This document shows, one piece after another, positions 36,601-44,745 of a DNA stretch of 64,000 nt. Under the pieces are notes generated by a model. It had not been told where the DNA came from and did no database searches. It saw only the letters and a program-made list of their open reading frames with translations. Location: the NCBI RefSeq assembly GCF_000429825.1, contig NZ_AUCP01000001.1, forward strand, positions 372,001 through 436,000, written 5' to 3'. Made by a program: the position numbers and the translations under genes. This stretch comes from Cohnella thermotolerans DSM 17683. GTDB lineage: Bacteria > Bacillota > Bacilli > Paenibacillales > Paenibacillaceae. The stretch's first letter is position 1, and each line of letters starts with the position of its first letter.

Positions 36601-37974
36601 GAGGCGGAACCGGTAAATGCTCTGCTTCACGTCGCCGACCATGAACACGTTGCCCGGCGACGGCCTCGCGATCAGCGAGACGATCGCTTCCTGCACCTCG
36701 TTCGTATCCTGGTATTCGTCGAGCAAAATTTCCGCGAACCGGCTGCGGTAATCCAGCGCGGCCGCCGAGGGGAGCGTCCGCTCCGGCGTCGACGCCGGGT
36801 CGCGGAGAATGCGCAGCGCGTAATGCTCCAGGTCGCCGAAGTCGAGCAGCCCTTTCTCCCGTTTGGCCGCCTCGTAACGCTGGCCGAACGCGACGACGAG
36901 CTCCGCAAGCGCGGCCATATCCGGCGCGAGGGCGCGCAGCTCGTCCGCATATTGTTCGGGCGAGCGGACGAACCATTCCTCCGCCAGCTTCGCAGCCGTC
37001 TTCTTGGCGTCGTCCCGCAGCCCCTTGACCCGCTCCTGCAGCTCCGGGTCGTATTCGCCGCCGCGGCAAGGCTTGAGCCGGCCGAACGAGCACGCGGCGA
37101 ACGCTTCGCTCCACCGTTCCCACGGCTCGTCCGACACCGCCTGCAGCAGCGCCCCGACGACGTTCATGTCCTCGGCCAGCGTGTCGGCGTACGGCAGCGG
37201 CCCTCCCGGGCTTTCTGCGATTCCCTTCGCCGTCTGGAGCAGCTGCCGCGCGCCTTCCAGCGCCAGCGTCACGTCCTGGCGCATGCTGTCGACCCATTCG
37301 GTGTCCGCCAGTTCGGCGGCGCTCTCCACCCGGAAGCGGGCGGCCGTCTCGCGCAGCCACCATTCCGGCCAAGGATGGCTGCGGGCGAAATCGTACAGCT
37401 CCAGCACGAGCCTGTGCAGCGGCTCGTCGCTCCGCTCCCCGCCGAACAGATCGGCGAGCCGCGCCAGCGTCCCCCGTTCGCCTTCCTCCTCGTAGCGCTC
37501 TTCGAACAGCGCGTCGAGCGTGTCCATGCGCAGCAGTTCCGCCTCCGTCTCGTTCGCGATCCGGAAGCCCGGGTCGAGCCCGATGAGCGGCGCGTACTTC
37601 TCGATGACCTCCATGCAGAACGAATGGAGCGTCGTCACCGACGCCCGCGGCAGCAGCGCCAACTGGCGCCTCAGATGCGCGGACTCCGGACTGCGCTCCA
37701 GGGCGTCCTCGAGGGCGAGGCGGATCCGCTCCTTCATCTCGGCCGCCGCCGCCTTCGTAAACGTGGCGACGAGCAGCGCGTCGACGTCGAGCGGCCGGGC
37801 CTCGTCGGCGATGCGGGAGATGATCCGTTCGACGAGCACGGCCGTCTTGCCGGAGCCCGCCGCCGCCGCGACGAGCAGGTTCGAGCCTTCGGCCGCGATG
37901 GCGGCCCACTGCTCGTCCGTCCATTTGCTGCCCGAAGGCTTGGCGTATGTCGCTTCCAGACCGGACCACGTCAT
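33679..37974 (-). CDS. addA: ATP-dependent helicase/nuclease subunit A
   Basis: Helicase-nuclease subunit of AddAB, the RecBCD counterpart that resects double-strand breaks to Chi. The product is 1431 residues, longer than the about 1230 of B. subtilis. The UvrD-type core has Walker A AAAAGSGKT (37-44), LLDEYQDTNEVQ and VVSIHKSKGLEFPVVF. The RecB-type nuclease domain is at the C terminus (LIQGIIDC...LIDYKTD). Part of the extra length is an Ala/Glu-rich segment and a Gly/Ser-rich insertion at about residues 1043-1115. The start overlaps the addB stop by 4 bases. Confidence 0.95.
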   Translation of the reverse strand: MTWSGLEATYAKPSGSKWTDEQWAAIAAEGSNLLVAAAAGSGKTAVLVERIISRIADEARPLDVDALLVATFTKAAAAEMKERIRLALEDALERSPESAHLRRQLALLPRASVTTLHSFCMEVIEKYAPLIGLDPGFRIANETEAELLRMDTLDALFEERYEEEGERGTLARLADLFGGERSDEPLHRLVLELYDFARSHPWPEWWLRETAARFRVESAAELADTEWVDSMRQDVTLALEGARQLLQTAKGIAESPGGPLPYADTLAEDMNVVGALLQAVSDEPWERWSEAFAACSFGRLKPCRGGEYDPELQERVKGLRDDAKKTAAKLAEEWFVRSPEQYADELRALAPDMAALAELVVAFGQRYEAAKREKGLLDFGDLEHYALRILRDPASTPERTLPSAAALDYRSRFAEILLDEYQDTNEVQEAIVSLIARPSPGNVFMVGDVKQSIYRFRLAEPGLFLAKYKSYDVWTAGGGGNGGDGGKPAGEVAAAAGETGPLPASSGEDGESRGLRIDLARNFRSRPRVVEAVNHVFRLVMREKVGEMDYDRRAELVYGQGYPAEDTGGLTGGRPSPYAVEMILLQAGSGAAAGTEADGSGEAPANASPAETAAESAAEGAAEEELETVQLEARCIAAEIKRLMSADGGAEPFVVYDGKTKLYRPLAYRDIVILLRAATSLAPAVLEELKAAGIPAYADLATGYFAATEVDVMLSLLHLIDNPDQDIPLAGVLRSPIVGLTAEELARIRLHDRRSSYWSALRTAASQDEGELGGRLRSFLASLDSWRTLARREPLGELLETLYRETGYYDFVGGLPGGVQRQANLRALVDRARQFERSSSSRGLFRFLRFLGRMRDTGADLGAARALGEQEDVVRVVSIHKSKGLEFPVVFVAGLGRGFNKQDLNGLFLKHKKLGFGPKMVDPDTRVAYPTLPHLAIRRRLKAEMLAEEMRVLYVALTRPKEKLILIGTTKDAEKELAKWRELAAASADGLPDYAVAAANRYLDWLGPAAMLASSGWELRTAGDRADGDGSAWLEAAVSAAAPGGVDGGSGVGGGGGRSGVGGESGAGGGGGNDSTGIGSTGGTGTASDISGSSGSMGGSDSASDIIGGDGIGGRTGSLAPKTPLWVCRIVHAAVFTRGTPAALPDAGDGDTVWNRVLALEPVSIEETPAGKRAYEALSWTDPNAEASRLSAKTSITALKRQRADAGGFATADDEAQDEVWSEEERIAAGDQTDELPDTAALTFRLRRPRFLSAKRLTPAERGTVIHLVMQHLPLAPGTDAAGVSELLERLVERRILTTEQRNAVDAETIAAFCRTELYRRMCLAPKIWREVPFSYGIPARDVYPGAAAGSAADEPVLIQGIIDCLFPEGDGFVLIDYKTDRVIGGSWTEAAEKHRFQIERYAEAIGDILGRKVKEGYVYFVDGGQAVRLL

Positions 37975-40900
37975 TCCGGATCCCCCCTTTCGCCTTGTTC
38001 GCGCAGCCATTGCCACACCTGTTCCTTGCCTTCCGCCTTGGGCAGCAGCTTAAAGCCGTTGCCCTCCAGCTGCCCGTCGAATTGGCACACCGGCCGGAAC
38101 TCGCACACGCTGCAAGGGCTGCGCTTGTCCAGCCGGTAAGGCGCGATTGCGACGTCTCCGCCCGCTATGCGCCTTCCGATCTTCTTCATGCTGCTTCGCA
38201 CCGACCGGCGCAGCGCTTCCCATTGCCCTTTGTCGGCGACCTGCGACCGGGACGAGAACGAGCCGTCCTTCTTGAACTCGACCGGCACGACGACCGATTT
38301 GCCCCCCGACGCCAGCGACTGGTCCATGAGCGCGACCGCCTCTCCGTCCGCCAGCACGAGCCCCTGCATCCGGAATTCCTTCATCATCGCCTGCTCCGCT
38401 TCGCGCCGCGACATCCCGTTGAGCGTGTGCAGCAGCGGATTGTGCACGTGAAAATAGAGCACGCCGGCCGGACTGGCCGGACGGCCCAGCCAATGGGGCG
38501 CGTGGGAGACGACGACGTCCAGGTACGCGAGCATTTGCAGCGACAGCCCATGGGCGACTTCGTCCAGCTTCAGCTTCACGTCGCCGGACTTGTAGTCCAT
38601 AATGCGCAGCAGCAGCCCTTCCGGCGTATCGGCGGCGTCCACCCGGTCGATCCGGCCGACGACGTCCATCCAGCGCCCGTTCCCCAGGTTCAGCGACAGC
38701 GGCGGAAGCGTTCCCGAAGGGCCGAAGTCGATCTCCAGCCCGACGGGACGGAACGCCGACAGCCGGGCATGCTCGCCCAGAATGGACGACGCGCGCGCGA
38801 CGATGTCCCGAAGCTTGCGCGCCATCGCCCGATGGCGGTGCGACGACAGCAAAATTTGCGACTGCACTTTCGGCATAAGCCGCTCGACGGCCGCCGCCGC
38901 TTCCGCTTGCCAGCGGGCGGCCTCCAGTCCCGCCGGCCCTTCCGCGAGCAGCTTCTCCGTCGTCTGCCGCAGCGCCGCGTGGAACAGCTGGCCGATGTCC
39001 GGCGCGTCCACCCGGTACAGCTTCCGCTCCTTCAGCCGCAGCCCGTGAGCGGAGAAATGGCGGAACGGACAGGCGACGAACCGCTCCATGCGGGACACGC
39101 TCGCCAGCAGCCGGTCTCCGTACAGCAGCAGGCTCGTCCGCTCGGTCAGCGGCGGCTCCTCGTTGCGGTATTGCAGCGAAGCGAGCAGCTTGCCCAGCCT
39201 GTCCCGCCATTCCGCGCGTTCCGTCAGCCAGCGGTACACCGACCACCAGCCCGGAGCGAGCGCCTCGCCCTGCCGCCAATGCCGCAGCCTGGCGACGAAC
39301 AACGTGAGCGCCCGTCCCGGGTGAACGGCGAAGGCGAGCTGCCTCTCGTCCGGATCGCCCGGAGCCGGCTCCGCCGCCAGCATATTTTCCCGGAGTCCGG
39401 GGAAGCGTCTCTTCACTCTCCGAATCAATTCCGAAGGCAGAAGCCCCTGGCCTTCCTCGTCGGCGAGCGGATAGCTGATCCACAAATGGCGCGAAGGCGT
39501 CGTCAGCGTCCAATACGACAGAAACCGCTCGTCCAGCAGCCGCCTCCGCGCCCCGGGCGCCATCGCGACGCCCGCCGCGGCGAGAGCCTCCCGCTCTTCC
39601 TCGGAGAGCAGGCCGTTCTCTCGGATGGCCATCGGCAGGACGCCGTCGTTCACGCCGAGCAGATAGAGCGCGGCGATCCGGTCGGACCGCGTCCGTTCCG
39701 GGCTGCCGACGAGCACGCCGTCCAGCGACGGCGGCACCGCGCCGAGCTTCAGCTCCTCCAGCCCCGCATCCACCATGCCCGCGAACAGCGGCACATCCGC
39801 CTTCTCGCCGCCCATCAACTCGACGAGCTGATCCAGCAGATCGAGCACGCCGTCCCACAGCGGGCGGTGCATCCGGGCTTTGCCGGGGCGGCCGGAGGTT
39901 TCGTCCTCCGCGCTCCACCGCTCCAGCCGGTCCGCGGCTCCCGTCTCTTCCAGCAGCCGGAACAGCGCCTCGCACAACTCTTTGAAGTCGGCCGACCGCT
40001 TGAACCGTTCCTCGAGCCGGCGCAGCGGGCCGATCAGCGCGGCGCGGGTGGCCATGATCCGCTCCATGGCGCGCGCTTCCCGTTCCGGGTCGTCCTCCGC
40101 CTCGAGGTCTCCCGCCCGCAGCGGCCGCCACGAACGCTCGTCCAGCCAGCGCCAGCCGTCGATGCCGGCGGCGAGAACGTAATTTTCCAATTCGTCGACT
40201 TCGTCCCGGGAGACTTCCCTGTCCTCCGGCTGCAGCAAATCGGTCTTGGCGCAGCGCAGCAGCGGATCCGACTTCCAGCCCGACACGACCGTCTCCAGCG
40301 CGGAGCGGACGAATTCCACCAAGGGATGGTGCGACACGGACGCTTTGCCGTCGAGAAAATAAGGAATGCCGTAATCGCCGAACACCCGGCCGAGCAAGTC
40401 GGCGTAATCGTCCAACCGCCGGACGAACACGGCCATTTCGCGCCAACGGCAGCCTTCGTCCCGGACGCGGCGGAGCATGTCCCGGGCGACGGCCTCCGCT
40501 TCGGCGCGCCGGTTCGCCGCCGCGTGAAGCGACAAGCCGCCCTGCGGCCCGAGCAGCGCCGAATCCCCTTGCCACGGAAGGCGGGCGTCGAACGCCATCT
40601 CGAGATGGGCCAGCGCCGGGCTGCCGGCGAACCGGGGCGGCACGGGCGGATCGAGCGCGACCGGCGCTTCGATGTCCGCGCCCGCGGCGATGGCCAGCTC
40701 GCACAGCCGGGCGGACGTCTCCGCCGTCGGATGGAACAGCTCCAGCTCGTGCGGGCGCTCGCCGGCGCCGTACGGGCGATCCAGGCAAAGCGCCGCCGAT
40801 ACGCGGGACGCTCGCTTCAGCAGCGCTTCGATGACGGCGTATTCGTTCGTCGTGAAGCCGTGAAAGCCGTCGAGCCAAACTTCCGCGCCGTCCAGCAGGG

Positions 40901-41486
40901 CGGAATGCGGAACGCCTTCCGCGAGGCGGGCGAGCGCGTCTTCGCCGTCCAGCCATTTTCCCGCCAGTTCCCGCTCCAGGTCGCCGAAGAGCAGCGTCAG
41001 GTCGTGCAGCTTGTCCTTCAGCAGCACGGACGTCCCGGACGCTTCGGCCGCGGCGCTTAAATCGGCGACTCGCTCGCTTCCCGAGCCGTACCGCTTCCAT
41101 TCCGTGAACAGCTCTACGAGCTTGGACGTCAGACCCGCAGCCGAAGAAGCGCCGCGGAACATTTTCAATTGGTCGCGCCGTCGAACCAGCGCTTTATGTA
41201 GGAGCATCGCCTTGCCGTTCTCGTCGATCGGGACGGCGGCCAGCCCGCCGGTTTCCTGCATAACGCGGTAAGCGAGGCGGCGGAAGCTGAGCACTTGCGC
41301 CCGAATAAAGCCGCCCAGGCCGGGCGTCGTCGCCATCGCGTATTCCGCCTGGAAGGTGGCTTGTTCCGGAACGAGCAAAATAAGCGGAGGCCCTTCGGGG
41401 TCTTCCTTGAGCTTGCGCCGGATTTCGTCGAGGCACAGCCGCGTTTTGCCGCTTCCGGAACGGCCGGTGATGAGACGCAGCGCCAT
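37971..41486 (-). CDS. addB: ATP-dependent helicase/deoxyribonuclease subunit B
   Basis: AddB subunit of 1171 residues, with a helicase-like fold used for Chi recognition and a RecB-type nuclease domain. Walker A GRSGSGKT is at residues 8-15. The four cysteines of the iron-sulfur staple are visible: one in FVACPFRHF and three in SPCSVCEFRPVCQF at the C terminus. The nuclease motif IMDYKSGDVKLKLDEV lies between. The ATG at 41486 has AGGAGG 10 nt upstream. A -10-like TACAAT at 41524-41529 is a possible promoter, without a good -35. Confidence 0.96.
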   Translation of the reverse strand: MALRLITGRSGSGKTRLCLDEIRRKLKEDPEGPPLILLVPEQATFQAEYAMATTPGLGGFIRAQVLSFRRLAYRVMQETGGLAAVPIDENGKAMLLHKALVRRRDQLKMFRGASSAAGLTSKLVELFTEWKRYGSGSERVADLSAAAEASGTSVLLKDKLHDLTLLFGDLERELAGKWLDGEDALARLAEGVPHSALLDGAEVWLDGFHGFTTNEYAVIEALLKRASRVSAALCLDRPYGAGERPHELELFHPTAETSARLCELAIAAGADIEAPVALDPPVPPRFAGSPALAHLEMAFDARLPWQGDSALLGPQGGLSLHAAANRRAEAEAVARDMLRRVRDEGCRWREMAVFVRRLDDYADLLGRVFGDYGIPYFLDGKASVSHHPLVEFVRSALETVVSGWKSDPLLRCAKTDLLQPEDREVSRDEVDELENYVLAAGIDGWRWLDERSWRPLRAGDLEAEDDPEREARAMERIMATRAALIGPLRRLEERFKRSADFKELCEALFRLLEETGAADRLERWSAEDETSGRPGKARMHRPLWDGVLDLLDQLVELMGGEKADVPLFAGMVDAGLEELKLGAVPPSLDGVLVGSPERTRSDRIAALYLLGVNDGVLPMAIRENGLLSEEEREALAAAGVAMAPGARRRLLDERFLSYWTLTTPSRHLWISYPLADEEGQGLLPSELIRRVKRRFPGLRENMLAAEPAPGDPDERQLAFAVHPGRALTLFVARLRHWRQGEALAPGWWSVYRWLTERAEWRDRLGKLLASLQYRNEEPPLTERTSLLLYGDRLLASVSRMERFVACPFRHFSAHGLRLKERKLYRVDAPDIGQLFHAALRQTTEKLLAEGPAGLEAARWQAEAAAAVERLMPKVQSQILLSSHRHRAMARKLRDIVARASSILGEHARLSAFRPVGLEIDFGPSGTLPPLSLNLGNGRWMDVVGRIDRVDAADTPEGLLLRIMDYKSGDVKLKLDEVAHGLSLQMLAYLDVVVSHAPHWLGRPASPAGVLYFHVHNPLLHTLNGMSRREAEQAMMKEFRMQGLVLADGEAVALMDQSLASGGKSVVVPVEFKKDGSFSSRSQVADKGQWEALRRSVRSSMKKIGRRIAGGDVAIAPYRLDKRSPCSVCEFRPVCQFDGQLEGNGFKLLPKAEGKEQVWQWLREQGERGDPE

Positions 41487-41597
41487 AGGCAGCGAACCTC
41501 CTGTCCGTTCTTCTGATTCTCTCATTGTACCATATCCCCGCAGGAGCACACACGTTCGATTTGCAGCCGGCAGAAGTTGGCATACCGTCCGCTGCAG

Positions 41598-41626
41598 TTG
41601 ATTGCGTCTTCATAACCGATTATATT
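41598..41626 (+). promoter_or_regulatory. Sigma-A-type promoter of the ArsR-like gene
   Basis: TTGATT (41598-41603), 17 nt, TATATT (41621-41626), about 50 bases upstream of the ATG, in a local AT-rich stretch between the divergent addB and regulator genes. Confidence 0.7.
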
Positions 41627-41681
41627 ATTAACATATTGATTAACTTTTCGCCCATCCCCAATCCAAGCTCGGAGGCTCTCT

Positions 41682-42617
41682 ATGAATCTGGACGTGACCG
41701 AGAAATCGCTCCCCTTTTACGAGGCTATGGCCAGCAGCGTGCGGCTGGAGATGATCCGCCTGCTCGCCAAGCAGCCGATGAACGTGCGCGAATTGGCCGA
41801 AGCCGTCGGCCTGAGCAGCGCAATTATGACGATGCATGTCAAGAAACTGGAAAAAGGCGGCATCATCCGCACCGACATGCAATCCGGCAAGGGCGGCCTG
41901 CGGAAAGTGTGCTCCTTGGCCGTCGAGCAGGCCGAGATCATTTTCCCGAACAAGATGGAGCACATCCGCGAATATCACCAAAGCTTCATCCCGGTCGGCC
42001 ATTACACCGACTTCGACGTGGAGCCGACCTGCGGGCTCGCCACGAGCGAGAAAATCATCGGCGAGTTGGACGATCCGCGCTATTTTCTCGACGCGGAACG
42101 GTTTCAGGCGAAGATTTTATGGTTCAGCGAAGGCTTCGTCGAGTACAAAATTCCGAACTTCCTGCTGTCCACGGAGAACCCGATCGAACTGGTCATCTCG
42201 ATGGAGATCGCCTCCGAAGCGCCGCTGACCGACAACAATTGGCCGTCCGACATTACGTTTTATTTGAACCAGGTCAAATTGGGCACGTGGACGAGCCCGG
42301 GCGACTACGGGGACAAGCGCGGCAAGTACAATCCTCCCTGGTGGCCGGACGACGTCAACCAATACGGGCTGCTCAAGCACCTGACCGTGACGAACCACGG
42401 CACGCGGATGGACGGCATGCCGATGTCGGACGTCACGCTGGACCAGGTCAACGTCCGGGACAAGCAATGGACGTTCCGCATCGCCTGCGAGAAAGGTTCG
42501 CCGCATGTCGGCGGCGTTACGCTGTTCGGCAAAAACTTCGGCAACTACAATCAGGACATTCTGCTCAGACTGTATTACGAAAAAGTCGTTCCCGCCGCCG
42601 AGGCGATCCGCGAATAG
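41682..42617 (+). CDS. ArsR-type winged-helix regulator with a large C-terminal domain
   Basis: Probable transcription factor of 311 residues. Residues 10-90 form an ArsR-like winged helix (ASSVRLEMIRLLAKQPMNVRELAEAVGLSSAIMTMHVKKLEKGGII). The remaining 200 residues form a Trp/Pro/Asp-rich domain that is probably beta-rich (TFYLNQVKLGTWTSPGDYGD, NPPWWPDDVNQYGLLK). This part resembles a ligand-binding module but was not recognised. CGGAGG precedes the ATG. It faces the sugar ABC transporter gene cluster across a shared terminator, so it may control sugar uptake genes. No operator could be assigned. Confidence 0.82.
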   Translation: MNLDVTEKSLPFYEAMASSVRLEMIRLLAKQPMNVRELAEAVGLSSAIMTMHVKKLEKGGIIRTDMQSGKGGLRKVCSLAVEQAEIIFPNKMEHIREYHQSFIPVGHYTDFDVEPTCGLATSEKIIGELDDPRYFLDAERFQAKILWFSEGFVEYKIPNFLLSTENPIELVISMEIASEAPLTDNNWPSDITFYLNQVKLGTWTSPGDYGDKRGKYNPPWWPDDVNQYGLLKHLTVTNHGTRMDGMPMSDVTLDQVNVRDKQWTFRIACEKGSPHVGGVTLFGKNFGNYNQDILLRLYYEKVVPAAEAIRE

Positions 42618-42627
42618 CGCAAGCCAA

Positions 42628-42661
42628 ACAAGACCGCCCTTGTCCGGCGGTCTTGTTGTTT
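42628..42661. terminator. Bidirectional intrinsic terminator
   Basis: A stem ACAAGACCGCC/GGCGGTCTTGT with a 7-nt loop, followed by TGTTT on the plus strand and TTTGG on the minus. It lies between the convergent regulator and sugar permease genes. Confidence 0.82.
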
Positions 42662-42768
42662 CTGCGGCGTCTGTTTGCGGAAATCTGTTTGCGGCCGTCT
42701 GTTCCGCGCCGTTCCGCTCTGCTGCGTCCTCCTTGTTTCCCCTTTGCCTACCGTCCCGATTGTCCTTC

Positions 42769-43671
42769 TCATCCTTTGACCGAGCCGATCAGGACGCCTT
42801 TCTCGAAATATTTCTGGATGAACGGATAGACCAGCAGCACCGGCAGCGTCGAGACGATAATGACCCCGTACTTGACCTGATCCGCGTATCGTTGCGCATA
42901 GCCGCCCGCCGCTCCCCCCGCGCCGGCGCCTTCGGCGAACACCTGGTTCGACAGCAGGATGTCCCTCAGCACGATTTGCAGCGGCTGCAAGCCGTTCGAC
43001 CGAATATAGACGAGTCCCGTGAAAAAATCGTTCCAATGCGCCACCAAATAATAAAGCCCGATAACGGATACGACGGCTCTGGACAAGGGCAGGGCGACCT
43101 TCAGGAAATAGCTGAAATGCGAGCATCCGTCCATGGCGGCCGCCTCGTAAAGCTCCTTGGGAAGCGAGGTTTCGAAGAACGTCCGGGTGATGATGAGATT
43201 GTACACGTTGACGGAGAACGGCAGAATGAACACCCACATGCTGTTCGTCAAATGCAGGTCCTTCATCAGAATGTAGGTCGGAATCAAGCCGCCGTTGAAG
43301 AACATCGTGAAGACAAAAAAGAACAGGAGAAAGCGCCGGGCCCGGAACTCCCGCCGGGACAGCACGTAGGCGGCCGGCAACGTGAACAGCAGGTTCACGA
43401 AGGTGCCGAGGAACGTGTACACGACGGTGTTGCGGTAGCCGACCCATATGCGGGCGTCCCGGAAAATTTCTTCGTAGCCGAACGTGCTGAACCCTCGCGG
43501 AAAGAGCGTCACCTTCCCCGTCGCGACGAGCGTCGAATCGCTGACGGACGCGATGACGACGAAATACAGCGGATAGGCGACGATCAAAAAAACGAATGCG
43601 CAAACAAGAATAAGAAAGAGGTCGAATAGCCTTTCGCCCGGGCTTTTGACCTTCTGGACCGGCAACCCCAT
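42769..43671 (-). CDS. Carbohydrate ABC transporter permease, LplC/YtcP type
   Basis: Inner-membrane permease of 300 residues with six hydrophobic segments. The EAA loop LPKELYEAAAMDGCSHFSYFLKVALPL contacts the ATPase. The LplC/YtcP subgroup imports oligosaccharides, often uronide- or rhamnose-containing in Paenibacillaceae, but the substrate is not readable here. A Gly/Ala-rich insertion (EGAGAGGAAGGYAQ) lies in the last external loop. It is the last gene of the SBP-permease-permease operon. No ATPase gene is present; a shared MsmX-like ATPase elsewhere is expected. Confidence 0.92.
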   Translation of the reverse strand: MGLPVQKVKSPGERLFDLFLILVCAFVFLIVAYPLYFVVIASVSDSTLVATGKVTLFPRGFSTFGYEEIFRDARIWVGYRNTVVYTFLGTFVNLLFTLPAAYVLSRREFRARRFLLFFFVFTMFFNGGLIPTYILMKDLHLTNSMWVFILPFSVNVYNLIITRTFFETSLPKELYEAAAMDGCSHFSYFLKVALPLSRAVVSVIGLYYLVAHWNDFFTGLVYIRSNGLQPLQIVLRDILLSNQVFAEGAGAGGAAGGYAQRYADQVKYGVIIVSTLPVLLVYPFIQKYFEKGVLIGSVKG

Positions 43672-43687
43672 GCTCGCCCCTCCCCGA

Positions 43688-44677
43688 TTACCACAGGCTG
43701 ATGTTCGAGAACCGTCGCGCCAGCACGTTCACCGCGTACAAGAAGGCGAAATTGATGACGGTATTGAACAAGCCGATCGCGGCCGAATAGCTGAACTGAT
43801 TGGATACGATGCCGATTTTGTAGACGTAGGTAGCAATGACCTCGGAGACGGGCAGATTGAGCGTGTTCTGCATCAGGAACACCTTCTCGAAGCCGGTGGC
43901 GAGCACGCCTCCCATGCTCAAAATAAACAGGATGACGATCGTCGGAACGAGGGCGGGAATGTCCACGTTGCGGATCGTTTGCCAGCGGCTCGCTCCGTCC
44001 ATTTTGGCGGCGTCGTACAATTGCGGGTCGACGGCGGAGAGCGCCGCCAGGTAGACGATGCTGTTCCATCCGCAATGCTGCCAGACGTCGGACAGGATGT
44101 AAACGGGCACGAACGCTTTGGTCGAGGCGAGCAGATTCACGTCCCCGTACCCGAGCGCGTCCATCAGATGGCCGACGATTCCGGTGTTGGGCGAGAGCAG
44201 CACGTTCAGCAGGCCGACCATGACGACGACAGAGATGAAATGCGGCAAATAGACGGTCGTCTGCAGCGTTTTTTTCGCCCGCTTCCATTTGACCTGGTTC
44301 AAAATAAGCGCCAGCGCGATCGGCGCCGGAAACCCGAAGACGATCGTCGCGAGACTGATGAACAGCGTGTTCCTCATCAAATCCGCGAACATGTAGCTGT
44401 GGACGAATTGCGAAAAATAATGCATCCCCCGCCATTCGCCGCCGGTCAGCCCTTTGGTGAAATCGAAGTCGCGGAAAGCGAGCTGGATTCCGTACATGGG
44501 CACGTAGTTGAAAATGAAAATAACGGCGACGGCCGGCGCAATCATCAGCCATAACGGATAGTCCCGCGCGAAGGCCTTCCGATAATTCGCGGTTCTCGGG
44601 GGCCTCGCCGCCGTTCCGCTTCCTTTTGCCGGGACGCCGGACGCGCCGATCGGGGCTTTGCCGGATTGAAGGGCCAT
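43688..44677 (-). CDS. Carbohydrate ABC transporter permease, LplB/YteP type
   Basis: Partner permease of 329 residues. A 38-residue cytoplasmic N terminus precedes six membrane helices. The EAA-like loop reads DPQLYDAAKMDGASRWQTIRNVDIPAL. Typical motifs PMYGIQLAFRDFDFTKG and NTLFISLATIVFGFPAPIALALILN identify the LplB/YteP subgroup. It lies between the binding-protein gene and the second permease. Confidence 0.93.
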   Translation of the reverse strand: MALQSGKAPIGASGVPAKGSGTAARPPRTANYRKAFARDYPLWLMIAPAVAVIFIFNYVPMYGIQLAFRDFDFTKGLTGGEWRGMHYFSQFVHSYMFADLMRNTLFISLATIVFGFPAPIALALILNQVKWKRAKKTLQTTVYLPHFISVVVMVGLLNVLLSPNTGIVGHLMDALGYGDVNLLASTKAFVPVYILSDVWQHCGWNSIVYLAALSAVDPQLYDAAKMDGASRWQTIRNVDIPALVPTIVILFILSMGGVLATGFEKVFLMQNTLNLPVSEVIATYVYKIGIVSNQFSYSAAIGLFNTVINFAFLYAVNVLARRFSNISLW

Positions 44678-44745
44678 GAGAAGCTCTCCCTCGCTTCGGC
44701 AGCGGCCGGACCCGGATCGGGCGCAGCCGCTGCCGGCTTCTTGTT

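Noticed and set aside
37947-41100. Long frames of over 1000 codons on both strands overlapping addB
   Set aside because: addB is certain from Walker A, the nuclease motif and iron-sulfur cysteines; the others are Arg/Pro-rich frame shadows.
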